A stretch of DNA of 5,975 nt from Acidobacteriota bacterium. Lineage in GTDB: Bacteria > Planctomycetota > Phycisphaerae > WQYP01 > JAJZKJ01. The notes below the pieces were generated by a model. It searched no databases. It saw only the letters and a list, made by a program, of their open reading frames with translations, and was not told the DNA's origin. Each line of letters begins with the position of its first letter. Position 1 is the first letter of the stretch. The translations under genes and the position numbers were made by a program. Below, in pieces: positions 1-5,886 of the stretch. The DNA is taken from contig JAJZKJ010000155.1 in NCBI GenBank assembly GCA_021804195.1, forward strand, positions 1 through 5,975, given 5' to 3'.

Positions 1-6
1 CCATTT

Positions 7-18
7 CATTTAGTCCTC
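7..18 (-). promoter_or_regulatory. Possible ribosome binding site and start codon of a leftward gene leaving the window
   Basis: Read leftward, GAGGA (14-18) is followed after four bases by ATG (7-9) and then AAA TGG to the window edge. A second GAGGA lies at 21-25. This would suit the start of a minus-strand gene, in the same direction as aroK, but only three codons are visible and nothing can be said about a product. The spacing is slightly short for a Shine-Dalgarno site. Confidence 0.22.
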
Positions 19-83
19 AATCCTCGGCGCCCATTTATCATTTCGATCCCTTGTCGCCCATGTCGCTGCGCGCTATCATGGTA

Positions 84-112
84 TTGGCAAGATATAGTTA
101 TATTTTGAGAAT
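84..112 (+). promoter_or_regulatory. Candidate rightward sigma70-type promoter
   Basis: TTGGCA (84-89, five of six matches to the -35 consensus) is separated by 17 bases from GAGAAT (107-112, four of six matches to the -10 consensus, with the important second A and final T present). A start near 119 would give a transcript of about 100 nt ending at the terminator-like hairpin at 173-219. The -10 match is mediocre and AT-rich DNA produces such matches by chance, so this is tentative. Confidence 0.2.
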
Positions 113-124
113 AAAATTAAACAA
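97..124 (-). promoter_or_regulatory. Candidate leftward promoter in the AT-rich island
   Basis: On the minus strand TTGTTT (119-124, three of six matches) is followed by 16 bases and then TATAAC (97-102, five of six matches to the -10 consensus). It would serve a gene starting near position 9 and leaving the window to the left. The -35 match is weak, and this site overlaps the candidate rightward promoter. Confidence 0.22.
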
Positions 125-172
125 GCCGCACCCCGGCGCACTCAATTGGAAAATTAAAATTATCAACACCCC

Positions 173-219
173 GTTGGGCGCACATGCGCATTATATTCGC
201 GCCCAGCATCTTTCTTCTT
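173..219 (+). terminator. Candidate factor-independent terminator, rightward
   Basis: GTTGGGCGC (173-181) pairs with GCGCCCAGC (199-207): nine pairs including one G-U, with a 17-nt loop. The loop contains the palindrome ATGCGCAT (184-191). The stem is followed on the plus strand by a pyrimidine run rich in T (209-219). A GC-rich stem plus T-rich tail is the expected form of an intrinsic terminator. The T run is interrupted by C, and no gene is visible just upstream on this strand, so the transcript it would end is unknown. Confidence 0.4.
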
Positions 220-338
220 GCCGCGATACCGGGGCATAGACCAAGCAAATGATGTGCCGGCCCAACCACCGCGACGGCATGCATTTTCAGGGGATTTCAC
301 GCTGGAATCATCAGGCGAAAAACGCGCGGCCCTGCCAC

Positions 339-881
339 TTATTTCGGGAGCAATAAGGGTTGCGCGATAACAACATCGAAGAGCAGAGATAAAATGCGTT
401 CCACCACGGCCTCAGGGTCCTGGCCTCCGGCATCTACGCTCGCTTCCGCCTGCTGGTAAGCCGGCAGGCGCTGCTGGTAGAGAGCCAGAAAGGATTCCGC
501 GTCGCGAAACAGCGGCCGCTGGGTCATCTGAGCGCAGCGCAGCATCAGTTCCTCGCAGGGCACATCGAGAAAAATGGTTTTGCAGACCTGCTGAATATGC
601 TGCCGGTTCATGGGCTGGGCGAAGGTGCCGCCGCCGCAGGCCACCACCATGCGGCGGCGGGTTTCGGCCTCGGTCAGGGCCGCGGCCAGCGCTTCGCGCT
701 CATACGCGCGGAATTCGGCTTCGCCGCCGCGCTGGAAAATGACGGGGATCTCCATGCCCGCAAGCGCCACGATGCGGTCATCGAGGTCGCAGAAATACCA
801 CCCCAGCCGCTGCGCCAGCCGTTTGCCCACGGTGGACTTGCCGCTGCCCATAAAACCCACCAGCGCCAGGGGACGTTCCAT
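339..881 (-). CDS. aroK: Shikimate kinase
   Basis: This cytoplasmic enzyme phosphorylates the 3-hydroxyl of shikimate with ATP, the fifth step of the shikimate pathway to chorismate and the aromatic amino acids. The 180-residue product has the usual family length and all expected motifs: Walker A GFMGSGKST (9-17), the DLDD stretch (32-35) whose aspartates bind Mg and shikimate, FR (57-58) with the shikimate-binding arginine, the GGG turn (83-85), the lid segment RPLF (122-125) and R138 in the QQRLPAYQQA region. The ATG at 881 is well supported: an in-frame TAA lies just upstream (891-893) and the Walker motif begins at the normal distance. No Shine-Dalgarno sequence precedes it, and a TAAAAT hexamer ends six bases before the ATG, so the mRNA may be leaderless. 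It is divergent from mutL. The last ten or so residues (QPLLLPK end) extend slightly past the usual C-terminus. The gene looks intact. Confidence 0.96.
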   Translation of the reverse strand: MERPLALVGFMGSGKSTVGKRLAQRLGWYFCDLDDRIVALAGMEIPVIFQRGGEAEFRAYEREALAAALTEAETRRRMVVACGGGTFAQPMNRQHIQQVCKTIFLDVPCEELMLRCAQMTQRPLFRDAESFLALYQQRLPAYQQAEASVDAGGQDPEAVVERILSLLFDVVIAQPLLLPK

Positions 882-887
882 GACAAG

Positions 888-893
888 ATTTTA
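888..893 (-). promoter_or_regulatory. Candidate -10 element of aroK (leaderless arrangement)
   Basis: On the minus strand TAAAAT (five of six consensus matches) lies six bases upstream of the aroK ATG. Transcription would start at or next to the start codon. This agrees with the lack of a ribosome binding site. No good -35 hexamer is present at the usual distance. Confidence 0.4.
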
Positions 894-917
894 CATCGGC
901 CGCGCGGCCGTTATGAT
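890..917 (+). promoter_or_regulatory. Candidate mutL promoter
   Basis: TTTACA (890-895) and TATGAT (912-917) each match the sigma70 consensus at five of six positions and are 16 bases apart. Transcription would begin around 924, leaving a leader of only about five bases and excluding most of the GGAAGAG ribosome binding site. Either mutL is translated from a near-leaderless mRNA here or the working promoter lies further upstream inside aroK. The -35 hexamer overlaps the aroK -10 element on the other strand. Confidence 0.4.
897..910. repeat. Perfect 14-bp palindrome between divergent aroK and mutL promoters
   Basis: CGGCCGCGCGGCCG is identical on both strands. It lies between the aroK -10 hexamer (ending at 893) and the mutL -10 hexamer (beginning at 912), within the spacer of the mutL promoter. 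The position suits an operator acting on both genes. An entirely G+C palindrome in GC-rich DNA could also be fortuitous. Confidence 0.5.
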
Positions 918-924
918 GGAAGAG
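918..924 (+). promoter_or_regulatory. mutL ribosome binding site
   Basis: GGAAGAG lies four bases before the mutL ATG at 929. It is a purine-rich partial Shine-Dalgarno match and supports that start, together with the in-frame TGA at 914-916 that rules out an upstream start. Confidence 0.55.
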
Positions 925-928
925 AATC

Positions 929-2983
929 ATGGGCCAGGTGCGCATACTTCCCGACCGGGTTGTCAACCAGATCGCCGCTGGCGAAGTGGTCGAAAGGCCG
1001 GCGGCGGTGGTGAAGGAGCTGCTCGAAAACAGCCTGGATGCCGGCGCCCGAAGACTGCGGATCGAAATCGAAGCCGGCGGCCGCAAGCGCATCGAGGTGC
1101 TTGATGACGGCGCGGGCATGACGCGCGATGACGCGCTCCTGGCGCTGGAGCGCCACGCCACCAGCAAACTGCGCGAGACCAGCGATCTGCTCGCCATCCC
1201 CACGCTGGGCTTTCGCGGCGAGGCGCTGCCCTCCATCGCTTCGGTCTCGCGCCTGACGCTTGAAAGCGCGCCGGAAACGGGCGGCGGCACGCGCCTGGAA
1301 ATCCGCGGCGGGAAATTGCAAAACGTTGCCGAAGCCGGCCTGCCGCGGGGCACGCGCGTCAGGGTTGAGGATTTGTTCGGGAACGTTCCGGCGCGCAGGA
1401 AATTTCTCAAAACCGAAGCCACGGAGTTCAGCCACATCGCCGGCGTGGTCACCCATTACGCCCTCGCCTATCCTGAAAACCATTTTGAGCTATGGCATAA
1501 CGGCAGGCTCTGGCTGCAGGCCGCCGCGGCCGGATCGCTGGCCGAGCGCCTGCAGCAGATTTTTGGCGCCGAGTTGCTGGAACAATTATTGGAAGTTCAG
1601 ACCTCGATCCGCATGCCGCGTGAAGCAGATGACGAGGATGCAGACGCGGAAACTGCCTCCGCTCAGGCCCGCGATGAAGCCGAAGACGGCCCGACCGGCC
1701 CGGCGCTGGTCTTGTATGGATTCATTTCCCGGCCCGAGCTGCAGAAGCTGAACCGGAATTCGCTATACACCTTTGTCAATCGCCGGCTGGTGCGGGACCG
1801 CGTGGTGCAGCATGGCATTTCCGACGCGTATCGAAATCTGCTGCCCAACGGCGCCAGCCCGGTGGCGCTGCTGTTTCTCGATCTGCCCTATGCGGCCGTG
1901 GACGTGAATGTGCATCCGCAGAAGGTCGAAGTAAGGTTTCGCCGTCCCAACTGGGTGCATGATGCGGTCCGCGACAGCCTCAGCCAGGTTTTGGGCGTGG
2001 CCCGGCCCGTGCCTAGCTTCCAGCGTGAAATTCACGCTCAGCCGACAGCGCGGCCGGCGCTGGAAACGCGCTATTCCGGAAAGGCGAATGACCCCTATGC
2101 CGGCGCGGGCTGGCGCGGCAGCTCGGCCCTGGCGGCGGGAGGGGAAGTCCTCGGAGGACTCAGCCTGGAGGATCTGGCGCCGGAGTACCGGCTCACCCAG
2201 CCGCTGCCGCCTCCGGTGCCGGGAAGGCTGCCGTTGGCCTGGGAGCAGGCGCCATTTGATCCGCTGGCGGGAACCAGCGCGATCGCAATTCGGGAGGGAG
2301 TGGCCGCGGTCGCGGCGGGCGAAGCCCAGGTCTATGCGCCTGAACCAAGCCGGGGCTGTCTGCCCAGCGCGCCCACGCCGGCCATGCCCGAAGCGGCTTG
2401 GGATTTGAGCAGCCTGACGCCGCTGGGGCAGCTGCGCCAAAGCTATATATTGGCCGCCGGCGCGCAGGGCTTTTGCCTGGTGGATCAGCATGCGGCGCAC
2501 GAGCGGGTATTATTTGAGCAAACCGCGGCGGCGCGTGCCCAGGGACAGACGCTGTCTCAGACTTTATTACTGCCGGTGGTGGTGGAACTCAACCCGGCGC
2601 AGTGGGCGCGCTATGAGGAGATCGCCGCAGAAATGGACCGCAACGGCTTTGCCGCCGAGCCGTTCGGCGGACGCTCGCTGCGGGTGCTCAGCGTGCCGGC
2701 CGGTGTCGAGGGTCCGCGCGCCCAGGCCCTGCTGGAAGAAATTTTGGAAGTCAGCGAAGCCGGCGACCGGCGGCTGAGCGCGCAGACACTGGAATTGCGC
2801 ATTGCCGCCACCATTGCCTGCCATGCCGCGATTAAGGTCAATATGGCGCTGAGTCCGGAAAAAATGTCCTGGCTGCTATCGGCGCTGGCCGCAACCCGCC
2901 ATCCCATGACATGCCCGCATGGCCGGCCGGTGCTGTTGCGCTACTCGCTGCGCGAGATCGAACAGGCCTTCAAGCGGATTTAG
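929..2983 (+). CDS. mutL: DNA mismatch repair protein MutL, endonuclease type
   Basis: MutL couples MutS mismatch recognition to strand removal. The N-terminal GHKL ATPase carries KELLENSLDAGA (29-40; E30 the likely catalytic base, N34 for Mg), DDGAG (59-63), ATSK (77-80) and GFRGEAL (94-100). The second half of the N-terminal region includes FVNRRLVRD (282-290) and NVHPQKVEVRF (327-337). Residues about 231-253 form an acidic insert. A Pro/Ala/Gly-rich linker (about 362-492) leads to the C-terminal dimerisation and endonuclease domain, which has all four nicking motifs: DQHA-x2-E-x4-E (519-530), ACHAAIK (630-636), CPHGRP (662-667) and terminal FKR (681-683). QTLLLP (544-549) fits the QxxLxP sliding-clamp motif. 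This is therefore the self-nicking type found in most bacteria, unlike MutH-dependent E. coli MutL. The start at 929 is fixed by an in-frame stop at 914-916 and by the conserved N-terminus. At 684 residues it is of normal length and intact. Confidence 0.97.
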   Translation: MGQVRILPDRVVNQIAAGEVVERPAAVVKELLENSLDAGARRLRIEIEAGGRKRIEVLDDGAGMTRDDALLALERHATSKLRETSDLLAIPTLGFRGEALPSIASVSRLTLESAPETGGGTRLEIRGGKLQNVAEAGLPRGTRVRVEDLFGNVPARRKFLKTEATEFSHIAGVVTHYALAYPENHFELWHNGRLWLQAAAAGSLAERLQQIFGAELLEQLLEVQTSIRMPREADDEDADAETASAQARDEAEDGPTGPALVLYGFISRPELQKLNRNSLYTFVNRRLVRDRVVQHGISDAYRNLLPNGASPVALLFLDLPYAAVDVNVHPQKVEVRFRRPNWVHDAVRDSLSQVLGVARPVPSFQREIHAQPTARPALETRYSGKANDPYAGAGWRGSSALAAGGEVLGGLSLEDLAPEYRLTQPLPPPVPGRLPLAWEQAPFDPLAGTSAIAIREGVAAVAAGEAQVYAPEPSRGCLPSAPTPAMPEAAWDLSSLTPLGQLRQSYILAAGAQGFCLVDQHAAHERVLFEQTAAARAQGQTLSQTLLLPVVVELNPAQWARYEEIAAEMDRNGFAAEPFGGRSLRVLSVPAGVEGPRAQALLEEILEVSEAGDRRLSAQTLELRIAATIACHAAIKVNMALSPEKMSWLLSALAATRHPMTCPHGRPVLLRYSLREIEQAFKRI

Positions 2984-2989
2984 CAGTTG

Positions 2990-3022
2990 TGGCATGCCAG
3001 GATAAGGATGCCCGGCATGCCA
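2990..3022. terminator. Inverted repeat between convergent mutL and GH3 genes, possible bidirectional terminator
   Basis: TGGCATGCC (2990-2998) pairs perfectly with GGCATGCCA (3014-3022) around a 15-nt loop. Each arm is itself nearly or fully palindromic, so the same sequence is also a direct repeat. It begins seven bases after the mutL stop and lies 33 bases beyond the stop of the opposing GH3 gene, where a terminator for both is expected. Neither side has a run of Ts after the stem, so intrinsic termination would be inefficient. Confidence 0.4.
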
Positions 3023-3054
3023 TTAGTAAAACAGGAGCACGCTTGTCCCGGAAA

Positions 3055-5805
3055 CTACACCGCTTCGACGCGGGCCGGGATGAATTCGTGATGCAGCGTC
3101 TCCGGATCACCCAGATGCGGATCGGTATTAAAGCCGAGTTTCACCGCGCCCTGCAGCGGCAACGCGGCCGATGAGCCGCCAACGGCCACGGTCAGCTTGC
3201 CCGGCTGGAGCACGAATTTACGCAGCTTTTCCTCCCAGTACCAGAGCGAGGGGTCATGGTAGGGCAGGGTAAAGATGATGCGGCGCGCCTCGCCCGGCTT
3301 GAGTTCCACGCGCGCGAAGCCCGCCAACTGGCGCAGCGGACGCTTCACCTTCGATTTGGGCGCGGTCACATAGAATTGCGCGATTTCGGCGCCGGCGCGC
3401 GCGCCGGTGTTTTTCACCGTTACGCTGACGTGCAGAAAGCCTCCGGTTTTCAGCTCCGGCGCGCTGAGGTGCAGGTGGCTGTACTCGAAGTTGGTATAGC
3501 TGAGGCCGTGGCCGAAGGGATAGAGCGGCTGGCCGCTGAAATACATATAGGTGCGGTTGTTCATAATATTGAAATCATGAAAACCGGGCACCTGCTCCAG
3601 GCCGCGGAACCAGGTCTCGGCCAGCTTGCCGCTGGGGTTGACCTTGCCGAAGAGCACCTCGGCAATGGCCTGGCCCTGCGCCTGACCGGCGCAATAGGCG
3701 CATAAAATTGCCGGGAGATGCGCATCGGCCCAGGGCACGGCCAGGGGCGAGTTGGTGGAGAGCACGGCGATGGTTTTGGGGTTGGCGGCGAAAAGGCGCT
3801 GTAACAGGATTTCCTGCGCGCCGGGGAGGGTGATCTGATGGCGGTCGTGCTGCTCATGGGCGACCGTCTGGTCGGCGCCCACCACAGCGATGACCACGTC
3901 GGCAGTGCGGGCCGCGTCTTCAGCTTCCTTTAGCCAGGCTTCAATCGCCGGGCCCTTGACGGTGCAGCCGAGCAGGGTTTGAACCTGTGGCGCGCCAGGC
4001 TTGCCGGCGAGCGAGGGGGTGGAGGGTTCGAGGTCGACCCAGGCCAGCTTCATTAAATGCACTCCCGGTTGGCCGCGGAATAGCAGGGTAACCGGAAAGC
4101 GGCCGGCAGTGGCCTTGACGGGCGCCGAAAACTCACGCCATTGATCCCATCCGCCGGTATTGGGCACCTTGATTTTGGCGACGACCGGACCGCGCGGTCC
4201 GAATAGCCGGACTTCCACCGTACCACCCGGGCCGCCGCTCGCGGCCTGGATGCGGATGTGGGTTTTGCCGGCGAAGTTCATGGCCGGTAGCTGAGCGTTG
4301 TCGCCGGCCAGCATGTGGCCGAGAGAATCATCGGGGCGGACAAATTTCCGGGCTTTGTAGTTCCAGCTTTCGCCGGTTAAATCGGTGGCCTGCACGCGGC
4401 CGGGGTGGGGAAGGCTGGCGCCGAGCAGGGCCGCGATGCCTTCGGCCGGGGAAATATGCACCGCCGGGCTGCCGCTGTAGCCGCCCAGGGCGCAGCGGTT
4501 GGCCAGGGGGCCGACGACCAGCACTTTTTTCAGTCCTTTGGGGTTCAGCGGCAAAGTCTGATTCTCATTTTTCAGCAGCGTCAGGGTCTGGCGCGCGGCG
4601 GTCAGGGCCAGTTTGCGGTGCTGGGGACTATCCACGGTCGAGAGCGGGAGCTGGCTCCAGGGGTTGGTTTTACCAGGGTTAAAGTCGCCAAAAAGCCAGC
4701 GCACCGATAAAATGCGGATCAGCGAGCGGTCAATATCTGCTTCGCTGACCAGTTCCTGGGCGATGGCGGCATCGAGAAATTTCTGATAAGTGCCCCAGGA
4801 GAAGCCGCAGTTCAAATCGCAGCCAGCCTGCATGGCCAGCGCGGCCGCCTGCGCGCCGGTGGGGACATAATGATGGGTCAGGTAAATATCGGCGACCGCG
4901 TCGCAGTCGCTGGTGACGTAGCCGGCAAAACCCCAATGCTCGCGCAGCAGCCGGTGCAGCAGAAAACGGTCGGCGCTGCAGGGAATGCCGTTGATTGAGT
5001 TATAGGCGCTCATCACGGTATAGACGCCGGCATTGACGGCGGCGCGGAAGGGACGGGTATAGTACTCCCAGAAGCTGCGCGGGTTGACTGTTTCGGAAAC
5101 CACGTGCCGGTCGTCGTCGGTTTCGTTGCAGATGAAATGCTTGGCGCAGCAGACGGTTTTGAAATAGTCCGGATTGTCGCCCTGCATGCCCTGAACCACG
5201 GCCGTGCACATGCGCGAAATCAGGTAGGGATCTTCACCGAGGGTTTCATCAATGCGGCCCCAGCGCGGGTCTTTGGCGGTGTTCAGCGTCTGGGGTGAAT
5301 AATAGGCCAGGGGAGTGCCTTTGGCATTGTGATAAGCGCGGGCTTCGTCGGAAACCGCGGTATAGACCTGGTGCGCCAGCACTGGATTCCAGCTATTGGC
5401 CATGGCCAGGGGAATGGGAAATGAAGTTGCCACGCCGGGGGCGCCGCGCGCCAGCCCATGCAGGGCCTCGCTCCAGTACTGATAGGCTTTGAGCTTCAGC
5501 CGGGGAATCGCCGGCGCGGTATTGCCCAACTGGCTGATTTTTTCCTTCAGCGTCATGCGTCCGACCAGCCGGGCGGCTTGCAGGCGGGCATGGCGGATGG
5601 CGGCCAGACGCATCGGGCCATGGCCTTTGCCGCTTAATTTTTTCGCGATTTCCAGCGGGTCGGGGCCGGGCGGCAGGGCCAGGCTCCAGGCGGGCTGGGC
5701 CAGGGTCAGCACGGGCGCGACGGCCAGAGCACCTGTGCCCTGGGCCAGGCGGGTGAAAAATTGCCGGCGGCTGGAAGCATTGCGGGGTTTTGAGCCAGTT
5801 TTCAT
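3055..5805 (-). CDS. Tat-exported glycoside hydrolase family 3 beta-glycosidase (beta-xylosidase or beta-glucosidase) with CBM6-like insert
   Basis: This enzyme is a retaining exo-beta-glycosidase releasing sugars from oligosaccharides. The 916-residue product starts with a twin-arginine signal (SRRQFF, 12-17, then a hydrophobic stretch to about 43), so folded export is expected. The catalytic barrel (about 85-375) shows WSEALHG (111-117), DPRWGR...GEDP (179-193), KHF (222-224) and GYVTSDCDAV (295-304) with nucleophile D300. Domain 2 begins near 397 (LKNENQTLPL, 411-420) and resumes near 605. E651 in HEQHDR is the likely acid/base. Between the halves, about 485-593 resembles CBM6 (GGTVEVRLFGPRGP, VPNTGGW, LAWVDLEP). 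PFGHGLSYTNF (763-773) and a fibronectin-III-like domain (about 790-890) follow. WSEALHG favours a beta-xylosidase relative, but the NETDDDR region resembles beta-glucosidases, so the substrate is open. I chose the ATG at 5805 because the Tat signal follows at once; a TTG at 5868 would add 21 residues unlike a signal. No companion sugar genes are visible. Confidence 0.93.
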   Translation of the reverse strand: MKTGSKPRNASSRRQFFTRLAQGTGALAVAPVLTLAQPAWSLALPPGPDPLEIAKKLSGKGHGPMRLAAIRHARLQAARLVGRMTLKEKISQLGNTAPAIPRLKLKAYQYWSEALHGLARGAPGVATSFPIPLAMANSWNPVLAHQVYTAVSDEARAYHNAKGTPLAYYSPQTLNTAKDPRWGRIDETLGEDPYLISRMCTAVVQGMQGDNPDYFKTVCCAKHFICNETDDDRHVVSETVNPRSFWEYYTRPFRAAVNAGVYTVMSAYNSINGIPCSADRFLLHRLLREHWGFAGYVTSDCDAVADIYLTHHYVPTGAQAAALAMQAGCDLNCGFSWGTYQKFLDAAIAQELVSEADIDRSLIRILSVRWLFGDFNPGKTNPWSQLPLSTVDSPQHRKLALTAARQTLTLLKNENQTLPLNPKGLKKVLVVGPLANRCALGGYSGSPAVHISPAEGIAALLGASLPHPGRVQATDLTGESWNYKARKFVRPDDSLGHMLAGDNAQLPAMNFAGKTHIRIQAASGGPGGTVEVRLFGPRGPVVAKIKVPNTGGWDQWREFSAPVKATAGRFPVTLLFRGQPGVHLMKLAWVDLEPSTPSLAGKPGAPQVQTLLGCTVKGPAIEAWLKEAEDAARTADVVIAVVGADQTVAHEQHDRHQITLPGAQEILLQRLFAANPKTIAVLSTNSPLAVPWADAHLPAILCAYCAGQAQGQAIAEVLFGKVNPSGKLAETWFRGLEQVPGFHDFNIMNNRTYMYFSGQPLYPFGHGLSYTNFEYSHLHLSAPELKTGGFLHVSVTVKNTGARAGAEIAQFYVTAPKSKVKRPLRQLAGFARVELKPGEARRIIFTLPYHDPSLWYWEEKLRKFVLQPGKLTVAVGGSSAALPLQGAVKLGFNTDPHLGDPETLHHEFIPARVEAV

Positions 5806-5833
5806 GTTGAGAATCCAAAGTACAAACGGCGGT

Positions 5834-5842
5834 ATTGTAACA
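5834..5842 (-). promoter_or_regulatory. Candidate extended -10 promoter of the GH3 gene
   Basis: On the minus strand TGTTACAAT combines the extended -10 TGn with TACAAT (five of six consensus matches). Transcription would begin near 5827, giving a leader of about 22 nt before the ATG at 5805. The leader contains only a weak Shine-Dalgarno core, GGA (5814-5816), eight bases before the start. No good -35 is at the expected distance, which is tolerated in extended -10 promoters. No operator-like inverted repeat stands out. Confidence 0.35.
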
Positions 5843-5886
5843 TTGCGGCGATTTTGTTTTCCGGGCAATTTAAACGGTACAACCCG

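Larger units (their letters stand above)
1..338. other. Left intergenic region, no convincing gene
   Basis: No reading frame here looks coding. One rightward frame is open from the window edge to a TAG at 237-239. Its third codon positions are not GC-rich, unlike aroK and mutL, its only start near the beginning is a TTG at 51, and it runs through the hairpin at 173-207. About 91-170 is AT-rich (roughly a third G+C by hand count), in contrast to the GC-rich genes nearby. The stretch probably holds promoters and a terminator, listed separately. Positions 220-338, downstream of aroK, show nothing I can support; a short TGCCG/CGGCA inverted repeat (255-279) is too weak to call. Confidence 0.6.

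Noticed and set aside
51..239. Rightward 62-codon frame from a TTG, open back to the window edge
   Set aside because: It has no GC-rich third positions, no ribosome binding site, runs across an AT-rich island and the hairpin at 173-207, and resembles no protein I know.
255..279. TGCCG/CGGCA inverted repeat followed by TTTT on the plus strand
   Set aside because: It has only five pairs with a 15-nt loop, which is expected by chance in GC-rich DNA.
306..338. Possible aroK terminator just past its stop
   Set aside because: There is a run of five Ts on the minus strand after GC-rich sequence, but no inverted repeat longer than three pairs precedes it.
778..1483. Long minus-strand frames spanning the aroK/mutL junction
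   Set aside because: They overlap two well-supported genes in other frames and have low-complexity Arg/Ser/Ala-rich translations with no recognisable domain.
1763..2500. 245-codon minus-strand frame opposite mutL
   Set aside because: It is a shadow of the GC-rich codons of mutL, which has full family motifs across this stretch.
3256..3705. 149-codon plus-strand frame opposite the GH3 gene
   Set aside because: It is antisense to conserved GH3 C-terminal sequence and explained by codon bias.
5806..5868. Upstream TTG start at 5868 adding 21 residues to the GH3 protein
   Set aside because: The extension would bury the twin-arginine signal away from the N-terminus, and it would begin upstream of the candidate promoter at 5834-5842. 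The ATG at 5805 gives a normal Tat signal.
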